NCBI GenBank assembly: GCA_964491535.1 | Contig: CAZBGR010000003.1 | Span: 1-50,129, forward strand | Source: CAZBGR01 sp964491535 | GTDB taxonomy: Bacteria > Bacillota_I > Bacilli_A > RF39 > UBA660 | DNA length: 50,129 nucleotides | Direction: 5' to 3' | Shown: positions 1 to 8,458 of the stretch, in pieces | Layout: every line of letters starts with the position of its first letter | Numbering within the stretch: position 1 is the first letter of the stretch | Notes under the pieces: model-generated | Seen by the model: the letters and a program-made list of their open reading frames with translations, nothing else | Databases searched by the model: none | What the model was told of the DNA's origin: nothing | Translations under genes and position numbers: made by a program

Positions 1-43
1 ACCATTTTTCAATGGTTTACGAAGTTTTATAATTATAAAAGTG

Positions 44-394
44 TTAAAGTACCGGAATGCAGGTTTCGTTTGCTTTAGGGGCATAAAACCATAAAGCATG
101 AGTAGCGGGATGAAAGGCTTCACCTCGGATTACTCTTTCTGCTAAATTCTTTTCTAAAGTAGTAGCACTGCCAAAGAATAAAGGACTATTTCTTCCTGAG
201 AAACCTCCGGGATTTTGATATAACATTTCTTGAATAGTTCTGATATTAACAAAATCTAAACAATCAGCTAAAATACGATTAATACCTACATTACCAGCCA
301 TTAACATACCTAGACTACCTTCACCTACTGCTTCCGCTCTCATTAATCTAGCTAAAAGATCAATATCTTTAGTAGTATGACTTACAATACTCAT
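44..394 (-). CDS. SleB/CwlJ-type spore cortex or cell wall hydrolase, short
   Basis: Likely peptidoglycan hydrolase of the Hydrolase_2 (SleB/CwlJ) family, which in spore formers degrades cortex during germination. The N-terminal part shows the family pattern LLARLMRAEAVGEG, whose Glu is the expected catalytic residue, followed by GNVGINRI and later ALWFYAP. No signal peptide is visible, which is more like CwlJ than SleB. At 116 residues it is shorter than Bacillus CwlJ (about 142). It stops after CIPVL, before the usual closing segment with its HCFY-like motif. The start is supported by an AGGTGA ribosome site just upstream. It is transcribed divergently from tRNA-Trp. The early stop may be natural or a truncation. 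Confidence 0.72.
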   Translation of the reverse strand: MSIVSHTTKDIDLLARLMRAEAVGEGSLGMLMAGNVGINRILADCLDFVNIRTIQEMLYQNPGGFSGRNSPLFFGSATTLEKNLAERVIRGEAFHPATHALWFYAPKANETCIPVL

Positions 395-433
395 CTAATC
401 ACCTATTTAAATTATATGTATCTAAAAAAAGAT

Positions 434-491
434 AATTATTGAAATTTAGAATTATCTATGCTAATATAAGAATATCTAAATTTCAATAATT
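434..491. repeat. 17-bp perfect inverted repeat with 24-bp spacer
   Basis: Arms at 434-450 and 475-491 are exact reverse complements (AATTATTGAAATTTAGA and its complement). They lie in the divergent intergenic region between the hydrolase gene and tRNA-Trp. Each arm carries a TTGAAA that can serve as a -35 box in its own direction. The spacer holds the putative -10 of tRNA-Trp. Confidence 0.75.
439..467 (+). promoter_or_regulatory. Putative sigma-A promoter of tRNA-Trp
   Basis: A TTGAAA -35 (439-444) lies 17 bases from a TAATAT -10 (462-467), with an extended -10 TG at 459-460. The predicted start near 474 is about 27 bases before the mature tRNA 5' end. The -35 sits inside the left arm of the inverted repeat. 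Confidence 0.5.
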
Positions 492-500
492 TAAATCTAT

Positions 501-574
501 AGGGGTATAGTTCAATGGTAGAATGACGGTCTCCAAAACCGTAAATGCGAGTTCGATTCTTGCTACCCCTGCCA
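501..574 (+). tRNA. tRNA-Trp (anticodon CCA)
   Basis: A full cloverleaf can be drawn. The acceptor is AGGGGTA/TACCCCT (501-507 with 564-570). The D arm starts at GTTC. The anticodon stem ACGGT/ACCGT encloses loop CTCCAAA with anticodon CCA at 533-535. The T arm is GCGAG/CTTGC with a TTCGATT loop. The discriminator is G571 and CCA is encoded at 572-574. It reads UGG, which agrees with the standard code used throughout the window. Confidence 0.96.
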
Positions 575-638
575 ATTGAATAAATTGAGCCAAGTGTTTA
601 TGTATATAAAAAAATTGATACAAAATACATCAAGCTTT

Positions 639-647
639 TGTTATAAT
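639..647 (+). promoter_or_regulatory. Extended -10 promoter for the acetyltransferase gene
   Basis: TGTTATAAT matches the TGn-TATAAT extended -10 consensus. A TTGATA at 615-620 is too far away (21 bases) to be an ideal -35, so the extended -10 probably carries the promoter. A leader of about 120 bases would follow. Confidence 0.45.
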
Positions 648-774
648 TACAGGATAAATATAATTCAATGAAAGAAAAAATAAGCAAGAATTAAAGTTTA
701 GAATTCGACTTGTTTCTATGTCAAAACAAAAAACTCTCAACTTTTGGAATTTATATAAATTTTGAGGTGATAAA

Positions 775-1263
775 ATGTTGAAAATTGAGAATCCAGTGCA
801 AGAGGATGCTGAGGTTATTATTTCAATTCATAATGATTGCCTATTAGATACATTTTTCAATATTCTTGAGAGCAAAGAAATAAATAGGATAATTCTAGAC
901 ACACTTAATAGAATTAAAGTAATGAAAGCATTGATTAATGAAAGTTTAGTAAAGGTACTAAAATATGAAGGCGAAATAATTGCTTATGCAACCTTTGGGC
1001 AAGCAATTGGGAATTTTGATAATTGTGGTGAAATATATGACATATTCATACTAAAGTTGTATAGGAATAAAGGATATGGGAAGATATTATTTAAAAGTAT
1101 ATTGAAAGATTTAAAATTTAACAAAGTAATTGCTAGATGTTTTGAAAAAAATAATTATTGCAATTTTTATAAAAAACTGAATGGAAAATTAATAAAAAAA
1201 GAAAAAACGAAATATGGGGACAAGTTATATAGTGAAAATATATATGAATTTAATAACTGTTAA
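775..1263 (+). CDS. GNAT family N-acetyltransferase
   Basis: Predicted acetyl-CoA-dependent N-acetyltransferase of unknown substrate, 162 residues. The acetyl-CoA pyrophosphate loop is visible as LYRNKGYGK (R-x-x-G-x-G/A pattern) at about residues 99-107. It is preceded by the usual strand YDIFILK and followed by an amphipathic helix and the late element NYCNFYKKLN. GAGGTGA upstream of the ATG is a good ribosome site. It stands alone between tRNA-Trp and the hsd operon. It is very rich in Lys, Asn and Ile, like the neighbouring restriction genes, so it may have arrived with them. The target could be a small molecule, a protein or an antibiotic; nothing in the sequence decides. Confidence 0.8.
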   Translation: MLKIENPVQEDAEVIISIHNDCLLDTFFNILESKEINRIILDTLNRIKVMKALINESLVKVLKYEGEIIAYATFGQAIGNFDNCGEIYDIFILKLYRNKGYGKILFKSILKDLKFNKVIARCFEKNNYCNFYKKLNGKLIKKEKTKYGDKLYSENIYEFNNC

Positions 1264-1351
1264 AGATCTAGGGGTTTTATTTTTCTATTATATTAATATA
1301 CTTTTATTTGTTTTATCAAGAGAATAAAAAGTTATGAAATTAGAATATAAG

Positions 1352-1374
1352 CTGCTAAAATTTTGCAGTTTTTT
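1352..1374 (+). terminator. Weak terminator-like hairpin after the acetyltransferase
   Basis: CTGC (1352-1355) pairs with GCAG (1365-1368), with A/T pairs between them, and a run of six T follows. The stem is short, so termination may be partial. It separates the acetyltransferase gene from the hsd promoter. Confidence 0.4.
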
Positions 1375-1428
1375 ATTAATTTAAATCTTTATTATCCCTT
1401 CCTTTTTTTGTTATTTTCTGACATTATA

Positions 1429-1437
1429 TGCTATACT
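1429..1437 (+). promoter_or_regulatory. Extended -10 promoter of the hsd operon
   Basis: TGCTATACT fits the extended -10 pattern. It lies about 37 bases before the hsdM start, with the strong ribosome site AAGGAGG at 1461-1467 between them. Confidence 0.5.
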
Positions 1438-1473
1438 TAATTATAGAATTATGACTTAATAAGGAGGTTGAAA

Positions 1474-4041
1474 ATGATTACTTCAGAAGAAATAAAAAGA
1501 AGATTATGGGCAGGGGCTAATGAACTTCGTGGTTCAATGGATGCAAGCCGTTATAAGGATTATATGTTAGGTTTAATGTTTTATAAATTTTTAAGTGATA
1601 AAACATTAGAAACATTTAAGACTATTTCAAAGAAAGATATTAGTAATAATGAATTAATTAAAGAATATAAAAAAGCTAGAGAAGAATTAGGAATACAGTT
1701 AGATAAAACAATTCAAAGATATTTAGGTTATTATATTCTTCCTAAGTATTTATATCAAACATGGGTTTTAGATATTAATAAAGGAGAATTTGAAGTTCAG
1801 AAGGTAATTGATAGTCTTCATAGTTTTGAAAGATCTATTTCCGTAGAAGATTCTCCAAGTGATTTCAAAGGATTGTTTTCTAGCTCAACAATTGATTTGT
1901 CGGATACAGCTCTTGGAAGTAATCTTAATGAACGTAGCAAAAATATTAAAGCTTTAATTCTTTTATTTGCTGATCTTAATATGGTCGCTCTTCAAAAGGG
2001 AGATGTTTTAGGTGATGCGTATGAATACCTTATTGGGCAATTTGCGATGGAATCAGGTAAAAAGGCAGGAGAGTTCTATACTCCAAGACAAGTTAGTGAA
2101 GTAATGGCTCAAATAGTAGCTAAATCATCAAATATAGAATCAATATATGACCCAACGGTAGGGTCAGGATCTTTGCTTTTAACTGTAAGTAAATATTTAG
2201 ATGAAGATAACCAAATTAAATTAAATTATTATGGACAAGAAAAAAATACTGCAACTTATAATTTAACAAGAATGAATTTAATACTTCATGGAGTAAGACC
2301 AGAGAAGATGACGATAAAGAATGGGGATACATTAGGTCGAGATTGGCCAGATGATCCAGAAAGACCAAGTGAAGGTATGCAATTTGATGCTGTAGTAATG
2401 AATCCACCATATTCGGTTAAAAATTGGAATAGAGAAGGTTTAAAGGTTAGTGATTCTCGTTTTGAAATAGCGGGAGTATTACCACCAAATTCTAAGGGGG
2501 ATTATGCTTTTTTGTTGCATGGTTTATATCATTTACATCCCGAAGGAACAATGGCAATAGTTTTACCTCATGGAGTATTGTTCAGAGGTGGTACTGAGGG
2601 AGAAATAAGACAAAGGTTAATAGATAAAAATAGGATAGATACAATTATAGGGTTACCTAGCAATTTATTTACTAACACAGGAATCCCTGTAATAATAATG
2701 ATTTTAAAGAAAAACAGAAAATTAGAAGATCCTGTTTTAATAATTGATTCATCTAAAAATTTTACTAAAATAGGAAATCAAAATGCTTTACTTGATAAAG
2801 ACATCGCTAAAATTGTAGATACTTATGAACTAAAAAGGGCAATAGAAGGTTATAGCGCACTTGCTTCAAAAGAAGATATAGTAAATAATGAATATAATTT
2901 AAATATCCCAAGATATGTATCGTCAATAAAAGAAGAAATAGAACATGATGTTGATGGGCATTTATATGGTGGGATACCAATTCAAAATATAAAGGAATTA
3001 AAAATATTAAATAAATATATGAAAGAAAGTTTATATTCTTTTCTAGACGAAATAAGACCTAATTATGTAAATTTAAATCAAGATATAGAAAAAATAGAAA
3101 AAAATTTATTAAACCATAATTTTGTTTTAACAAAAAAACAAAAATTAAATAATGAAATAAATAATTATTTAAATAAATATTTTAATATGTTAATAAATAA
3201 AACAGAAGAAAATATTAAAGAAAAAATGCTTTTAGAAATAAAAGAAATATTGTCAAATTATGATTTTATAAACAAATATGATGGATATCAAATAATATCA
3301 GAAATATGGAAAGAAACCCTATCAGAAGATAACGAAATAATTAAAGAAAAGGACTTTTATGAAACGGCAAAAGAATTAAAACCAAACATAATAATAAAAG
3401 GAACTGGAAACAACAAAAGAGAGGTTCAAGAAGGTTTTAAAGGAATATTAATACCAAATGAATTAGTGTTAAAACATCTTTATAATGAAGAACAAAATGC
3501 TTTAGAAGAAAACAAAAATAAATTAGCAGAAATAGATTCAGAACTAGATGAATTAGTAGAACAAGCAAAAATAGAAGACACAGAAGAATATAATGTATTA
3601 TTTGATTCTTTAAATAAAAATAAAGAAGGAGAACCTACAAACTCATTTAAGAAAACTGATCTTCAAAGTAATTTAAAACAAACAGAAATAGATTCAAAAG
3701 ACTATGAACTTCTATTAAAAGCTATAAACTTAATAGAAGAAATATCTATTGTTAATAAAAAAATAAATTTAAAATTAAAAGAATTAAAAATAAAAGCAGA
3801 AGAAAGAATTAAAGAACTTACAAATGAAGAAATTAATAAAATAATTTATGCCAAATGGTTTGGTAATATCAAAGAAGAAATTAATAACTTAATATTAAAT
3901 CCAATAAAAAAAGAAATAGATATATTAAAAATATTACATCAAAGATATAAATCAACAATAGATGATATAGATAAAGAAATAAATAAACTAGAACAAGAAT
4001 TCCAAAACATGTTAAATGAATTGGTGATTTCAAATGATTAA
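1474..4041 (+). CDS. hsdM: Type I restriction-modification methyltransferase subunit HsdM, C-terminally extended
   Basis: Adenine-N6 methyltransferase subunit of a type I system; with HsdS it methylates the target and with HsdR it forms the restriction complex. An HsdM_N-like helical region (about residues 5-150) precedes the N6 methylase domain. The SAM-binding motif PTVGSGSLL is near residue 227 and the catalytic NPPY begins near residue 310. After about residue 490 comes a long Lys/Glu/Asn/Ile-rich, coiled-coil-prone extension that brings the protein to 855 residues, against roughly 500-530 for classical HsdM. The ATG at 1474 is chosen because AAGGAGG lies six bases upstream; an in-frame TTG at 1468 overlaps that site. 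It overlaps hsdS by 8 bases. Confidence 0.94.
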   Translation: MITSEEIKRRLWAGANELRGSMDASRYKDYMLGLMFYKFLSDKTLETFKTISKKDISNNELIKEYKKAREELGIQLDKTIQRYLGYYILPKYLYQTWVLDINKGEFEVQKVIDSLHSFERSISVEDSPSDFKGLFSSSTIDLSDTALGSNLNERSKNIKALILLFADLNMVALQKGDVLGDAYEYLIGQFAMESGKKAGEFYTPRQVSEVMAQIVAKSSNIESIYDPTVGSGSLLLTVSKYLDEDNQIKLNYYGQEKNTATYNLTRMNLILHGVRPEKMTIKNGDTLGRDWPDDPERPSEGMQFDAVVMNPPYSVKNWNREGLKVSDSRFEIAGVLPPNSKGDYAFLLHGLYHLHPEGTMAIVLPHGVLFRGGTEGEIRQRLIDKNRIDTIIGLPSNLFTNTGIPVIIMILKKNRKLEDPVLIIDSSKNFTKIGNQNALLDKDIAKIVDTYELKRAIEGYSALASKEDIVNNEYNLNIPRYVSSIKEEIEHDVDGHLYGGIPIQNIKELKILNKYMKESLYSFLDEIRPNYVNLNQDIEKIEKNLLNHNFVLTKKQKLNNEINNYLNKYFNMLINKTEENIKEKMLLEIKEILSNYDFINKYDGYQIISEIWKETLSEDNEIIKEKDFYETAKELKPNIIIKGTGNNKREVQEGFKGILIPNELVLKHLYNEEQNALEENKNKLAEIDSELDELVEQAKIEDTEEYNVLFDSLNKNKEGEPTNSFKKTDLQSNLKQTEIDSKDYELLLKAINLIEEISIVNKKINLKLKELKIKAEERIKELTNEEINKIIYAKWFGNIKEEINNLILNPIKKEIDILKILHQRYKSTIDDIDKEINKLEQEFQNMLNELVISND

Positions 4042-5242
4042 AAATATACCTAAAAGAAGATTTAAAGGATTTAATGATGAGTGGGAAGAAAAGAAATTAG
4101 GAGAAATTGGGGTGTTTACTTCGAGTGGAGTAGATAAGAAAATTAATAAAAATCATGAAGAAGTTTATTTATTAAATTATATGGATGTTTATAATAGAAT
4201 CAATTTAAATAACATTAATAAAAAACGATTAATGAAGGTTACCGCAACTAAAGAACAATTACTAAAAAACGATATTTTAAAAAACGATATTTTTTTTACT
4301 CCAAGCTCTGAAACACCTGATGATATAGGTAGAGTTATGGTTATTGAGGAAACATTAAAAAATGTAGTTTATTCGTACCATTTAATGAGATTTAGACCTA
4401 ACTCTAATGTTTTTCATTCAACATTTCCAAATTATTCTTTTGAAACAACCTGTTTCAGAAAGAATCTAATATTAAATTCACAAGGTGTGCAAAGATATGT
4501 ATTAAATAAAGATTCATTTGAAAATCTTATATCATTTATTCCTTCTCTTCTCGAACAACAAAAAATAGGTGATTTCTTTCAAAAGTTAGATAAACAAATC
4601 TCACTTTATGATCAAAAGATTAATAAATTAAAAGATCTTAAAAAGTCTTATTTAAACAAAATGTTTCCAAAAGAAAATATGTTATATCCAGAATTAAGAT
4701 TTAAAGGATTTAATGATAAGTGGGGAGAAAAGAAGTTAGGTTTGATTGCTAAAAGGTTTGATAATTTAAGGATTCCTATTACAGAATCTAATAGAATAGC
4801 AGGTACAACTCCATATTATGGTGCTAATGGAATATTAGATTATGTAGAAGGTTTTACTCACAATGGTGAATATATTTTAATTGCTGAAGATGGTGTTAGC
4901 GATTTAAACAATTATCCTGTGTATTATGTCAATGGTAAGGTTTGGGTCAATAATCATGCTCATGTTATTCAGACAAAAGAGGGTATATCTGATAATAGAT
5001 TTTTACAGTATTTATTTACAGTTTTTAGAATTGAACCTTATTTAGTAGGCGGAAGTCGTGCTAAATTAAATGCAAATATTATGATGGATTTGCTTATATG
5101 TATTCCGGTAATTAATGAACAGATTAAAATAGGTGGTTTCTTCTCTAAACTAGATTCACTTATTAATCTATATCAAGATAAATATAATAAAATAAAAGAT
5201 TTAAAAAAAGCATACTTAAATGAAATGTTTGTAAATAAATAG
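4034..5242 (+). CDS. hsdS: Type I restriction-modification specificity subunit HsdS
   Basis: DNA-recognition subunit of the type I complex, 402 residues. It has the classical two-half layout. Each half starts with a near-identical block (RFKGFNDEWEEKKLG near residue 9 and RFKGFNDKWGEKKLG near residue 222), then a target recognition domain. Each half ends in a helical conserved region (EQQKIGDFFQKLDKQI and EQIKIGGFFSKLDSLI, each followed by a KxKDLKKxYLN helix). The two recognition domains differ, so a bipartite asymmetric target is expected. The ATG lies inside the end of hsdM, indicating translational coupling. TRD1 includes a tandem LKNDI-LKNDI repeat. Confidence 0.95.
   Translation: MIKNIPKRRFKGFNDEWEEKKLGEIGVFTSSGVDKKINKNHEEVYLLNYMDVYNRINLNNINKKRLMKVTATKEQLLKNDILKNDIFFTPSSETPDDIGRVMVIEETLKNVVYSYHLMRFRPNSNVFHSTFPNYSFETTCFRKNLILNSQGVQRYVLNKDSFENLISFIPSLLEQQKIGDFFQKLDKQISLYDQKINKLKDLKKSYLNKMFPKENMLYPELRFKGFNDKWGEKKLGLIAKRFDNLRIPITESNRIAGTTPYYGANGILDYVEGFTHNGEYILIAEDGVSDLNNYPVYYVNGKVWVNNHAHVIQTKEGISDNRFLQYLFTVFRIEPYLVGGSRAKLNANIMMDLLICIPVINEQIKIGGFFSKLDSLINLYQDKYNKIKDLKKAYLNEMFVNK
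4058..4101 (+). repeat. 44-bp imperfect repeat, copy 1 in hsdS
   Basis: This copy and that at 4697-4740 differ at three of 44 positions. They encode the conserved block that opens each half of HsdS and could serve as a crossover site for exchanging recognition domains. Confidence 0.85.
4263..4292 (+). repeat. 15-bp tandem duplication inside hsdS TRD1
   Basis: TAAAAAACGATATTT occurs twice without a gap (4263-4277 and 4278-4292). It encodes a duplicated LKNDI pentapeptide. Fifteen bases keep the frame, so a change in copy number would lengthen or shorten the protein without disrupting it. Confidence 0.9.
4697..4740 (+). repeat. 44-bp imperfect repeat, copy 2 in hsdS
   Basis: Second copy of the repeat at 4058-4101, opening the second half of HsdS, 41 of 44 bases identical. 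Confidence 0.85.
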
Positions 5243-5252
5243 GAGGTATATA

Positions 5253-8200
5253 GTGAGGGAAAAACCATCATCTGAAAGAGTTTTTCAAGAGAAGTTAGTT
5301 AAAGAATTAGAAAGGTTTAAATGGGATGCTCCTGATTATTTAGATGGTAATAAAAGTAGAGTTACTGTTGATGATTTAATAAGTAATTGGAGAAAGGAAT
5401 TAAATAGGATTAATGTTGATCAATTGGAAGGTGTTTCTTTAACCGATAATGAGTTTAAACAAGCATTATCTAGGGTTAATCGAATAAGTAATAGTTATGA
5501 GGCAGCTAAGCTTCTAGCTATGGAGGGTTCAGTTGGTAAAATAGATGGTATTTATCGTGATGATAATCCTAAAGTAACTAAAAAGCAAATAACGTTGACT
5601 ATTTTTAAGAAAGCGGAAGTAAGTGGCGGAGATTCTAGTTATAAGATAGCTCGTGAAGTATGGACTTTAAACAATAATAGATTTGATTTAATTTTATTAA
5701 TAAATGGTTTGCCTCTTATTAATATAGAATTAAAAAGAACAGATAAAACTTTGGATGAAGCTTTTTATCAATTTAAAAGATATTATCGTGCTGGTGAATA
5801 TGTAAATAATTTTATGGCTTTAGTGCAGATGATGGTGGTTATGTCTGAAATTGAAACTAGATATTTCGCTACTCCTAAAACAATTGAAGATTTTAATCTT
5901 AGTTTTGCTTTTCATTGGGCGGATAAGTCTAATAAGCCAGTTAATGATTGGAGAAAAGTTGTTGAACTATTTTTAATGATTCCAATGGCTCATCAAATGG
6001 TAGGGGATTATTTAGTTATTGATGAAGCTTTAAACGAAGAAAATAGAAAGCATATGCTATTAAGACCTTATCAAGTTTATGCTCTTCAATCAGTAGTTGG
6101 AGCTGCTTTTGGTTATAATAATGATGGTGTTCCTCGTGGGGGGTTTGTTTGGCATACAACTGGTAGTGGAAAAACTATTACTAGTTTTAAAACGGCCCTT
6201 TTTTTATCACAAAGAGCGGGTTTTGATAAAGTTGTTTTTTTAGTTGATCGAAAAGAACTTGATCAAAAAACAAGTGATAATTTTAAAGCATATGCTGCTT
6301 ATGAAAATGTTATTGTAGATGATACTAAAAGAACTTATGAATTAGGGAAATTATTAAAAGAATCTGTTAAAGGGATTATAATAACTACTACTTTTAAACT
6401 AAACTATTTAGTAAAGGAATTAGAAGCAAAAGGAGATTATAAGTTACAAGATAAAAGAATGATTTTTATAATCGATGAAGCTCATCGAACTACGATGGGT
6501 CAAATGATGGGGTTAATTAAAAGATACTTTAAGAAAAACTCTTTATTTTATGGTTTTACAGGAACTCCTTTATTTGAAGAAAATAAAGCTAAAGGTAAAA
6601 TTAATGAAAAGAGTGAAGTTATTAATACTACTGAAAAATTATTTGGGCCTCTTCTTCATGAATATACTATAGATGAAGCGATAAGTGATGGAAATGTTTT
6701 AGGATTTCATGTTGATTATATAAATACGGGAGAATTTATAAGTAATGAGGATCTAAGGGATAAATTAGTGAAAAGATTTAAAGATAAAGGATTAAAATCA
6801 GATAGAGAAATTGAAAAAACATTTTATTCATTAAGTGATGTTGATATTGAAAAGGAAGCTATTAAAGAGGGTTTATTAGTTTATAATGATCAAACTCATA
6901 TTCCGGCAGTAGTATCTAGAATATTAGCTAATTGGGAAACCCAATCACAAGGAAGGTTTTTTAATGCTATTTTAACTGTGGAGTATAAAAATAGAGTTAT
7001 AAAATATTATCATGAGTTTAAAAAACAAATGAAGGAAAAAGCTATTAATTTAAATATTGTTATGACCTTTAGTTTTGGAAATGAATTAGAAGTTGATAAT
7101 GTACCTTCAGATGTTATTAAAGAAATGTTTGTTGATTACGGGAAATTTACAGGGATAGAATTTATAATGGGTGATAATAAGAGGGGAGAACAAAATTATT
7201 TTGAGGATTTAGTTGAGCGCTCAATCCATGGTGGAAGTTTTCGAAATGAAAGGAATATTGATTTATTAATTGTTGCTGAACAATTGTTAACGGGATATGA
7301 TTCTAAATATTTAAATACTTTATATGTTGATCGTGTTCTTCAACTTCAAGGATTGATTCAGGCTTATTCAAGAACTAATCGTATTTTTGGTAGAAATAAA
7401 GAGTTTGGAAGTATTGTAAACTTTTTATATCCTAAAATAACTGAATCATTGGTAAAGGATGCCGTAAGATTATATGGTAGGGGCGGAACAAGTACCAGAA
7501 CAATTGTTGATCATTATGAGATAGCAGTAGATAAGTTTGCAATAAAAATAAAGAAGTTAAAAGGTATTTTAATGGAACCTTCTGATTGGGCTAATATAAA
7601 AAATACTGAAATAGAAAACGCATTTAAAGATGCTTATAAAGAGGCTAATAATCAATTTAATTTAGTTTCTCAATATTATGAATATAAATGGGATGATAAA
7701 TCTTTTGGGTTAAGTGAGCATGACTGGATGAAATATACTGGAGCATATAAAAATTTATTAAATGATGAAGAAGATGAGGAAACTTTAATAATTGAACAAT
7801 TGATAGGAACAACTAAAATTTCTGGAGTTCAAATTATTGATGCTGAATATATTCTTAATTTAATTGGGACGAAGATAATGGAAGAAAATAATTTACAAGT
7901 TTTAGATGAAGAAACACTTAAAATTGTTTATGAACAAATTCAAGAATTAAGTGATATGGGGAACCATGAGGAAGCAATATTATTACGGGAATTTGTTGAT
8001 ACTCAAATAATGGGAGGTAAAGATTTAAAAAATGAAAGGTTTGATGAACTGTTTTGTTTTTGGAAAAAAGGTAAACAGTATGAAGAAATATTAAAGTTTT
8101 CAGAAAAATGGGGTCTAAATGATGAATTGTTATTAAAGTCGTTTGAGGATTATTCATTATCAGAACCTGATTTAATTCCTCGTATTGAAGAGCTTATTAA

Positions 8201-8315
8201 ATCGGTTGATTTTGATAAGGCACAAAATCAAGAAGCTGGTTCAATTTTAAAACATAATGTGAAATTAGTAGAGGAAGTTCCTAAATGGATGAAGGAAATT
8301 AAAAGAAAATTTTAG
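5253..8315 (+). CDS. hsdR: Type I restriction endonuclease subunit HsdR
   Basis: ATP-dependent translocase and nuclease of the type I system, 1020 residues. The PD-(D/E)xK-type nuclease core is visible as RFDLILL then INIELKR (ELK at about 159-161). The SF2 helicase motor follows, with Walker A TTGSGKT near 302-308, motif II DEAH near 408 and a TGTP motif III-like segment (FTGTPLF). The arginine-finger region LIQAYSRTNR comes later, with a helical C-terminal domain for contact with HsdM. The start is GTG with AGGAGGT upstream, ten bases after hsdS. No frameshift or lost motif is seen, so the system looks intact. A perfect terminator follows. Confidence 0.95.
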   Translation: MREKPSSERVFQEKLVKELERFKWDAPDYLDGNKSRVTVDDLISNWRKELNRINVDQLEGVSLTDNEFKQALSRVNRISNSYEAAKLLAMEGSVGKIDGIYRDDNPKVTKKQITLTIFKKAEVSGGDSSYKIAREVWTLNNNRFDLILLINGLPLINIELKRTDKTLDEAFYQFKRYYRAGEYVNNFMALVQMMVVMSEIETRYFATPKTIEDFNLSFAFHWADKSNKPVNDWRKVVELFLMIPMAHQMVGDYLVIDEALNEENRKHMLLRPYQVYALQSVVGAAFGYNNDGVPRGGFVWHTTGSGKTITSFKTALFLSQRAGFDKVVFLVDRKELDQKTSDNFKAYAAYENVIVDDTKRTYELGKLLKESVKGIIITTTFKLNYLVKELEAKGDYKLQDKRMIFIIDEAHRTTMGQMMGLIKRYFKKNSLFYGFTGTPLFEENKAKGKINEKSEVINTTEKLFGPLLHEYTIDEAISDGNVLGFHVDYINTGEFISNEDLRDKLVKRFKDKGLKSDREIEKTFYSLSDVDIEKEAIKEGLLVYNDQTHIPAVVSRILANWETQSQGRFFNAILTVEYKNRVIKYYHEFKKQMKEKAINLNIVMTFSFGNELEVDNVPSDVIKEMFVDYGKFTGIEFIMGDNKRGEQNYFEDLVERSIHGGSFRNERNIDLLIVAEQLLTGYDSKYLNTLYVDRVLQLQGLIQAYSRTNRIFGRNKEFGSIVNFLYPKITESLVKDAVRLYGRGGTSTRTIVDHYEIAVDKFAIKIKKLKGILMEPSDWANIKNTEIENAFKDAYKEANNQFNLVSQYYEYKWDDKSFGLSEHDWMKYTGAYKNLLNDEEDEETLIIEQLIGTTKISGVQIIDAEYILNLIGTKIMEENNLQVLDEETLKIVYEQIQELSDMGNHEEAILLREFVDTQIMGGKDLKNERFDELFCFWKKGKQYEEILKFSEKWGLNDELLLKSFEDYSLSEPDLIPRIEELIKSVDFDKAQNQEAGSILKHNVKLVEEVPKWMKEIKRKF

Positions 8316-8323
8316 GCTTTAAG

Positions 8324-8354
8324 AACAGTTACTTAAAAGAGTAACTGTTTTTTT
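8324..8354 (+). terminator. Intrinsic terminator of the hsd operon
   Basis: A perfect 9-bp stem AACAGTTAC/GTAACTGTT (8324-8332 with 8341-8349) with an 8-base loop runs into eight T. Confidence 0.92.
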
Positions 8355-8405
8355 ATTTAAAATTATTAATAAAGTTTTATAGTGATGTTAAATATATCTT
8401 TTTTT

Positions 8406-8414
8406 TGTTATAAT
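8406..8414 (+). promoter_or_regulatory. Extended -10 promoter of the CofE-like gene
   Basis: TGTTATAAT lies 45 bases before the start codon and after the hsd terminator. No convincing -35 box is seen at 17 bases. Confidence 0.45.
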
Positions 8415-8458
8415 AGAAGAGGTTTAAAATTAATCTAAAATGGAGGGTGAAATAATTT

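Noticed and set aside
2216..2410. Minus-strand open frames inside hsdM and other strong genes
   Set aside because: They lie wholly within well-supported genes, have no ribosome sites and encode low-complexity products; treated as shadows.
501..8458. tRNA-Trp as an integration site for the restriction island
   Set aside because: The 3' end of the tRNA is not repeated downstream of hsdR and there is no integrase, so an integrative element is not supported.
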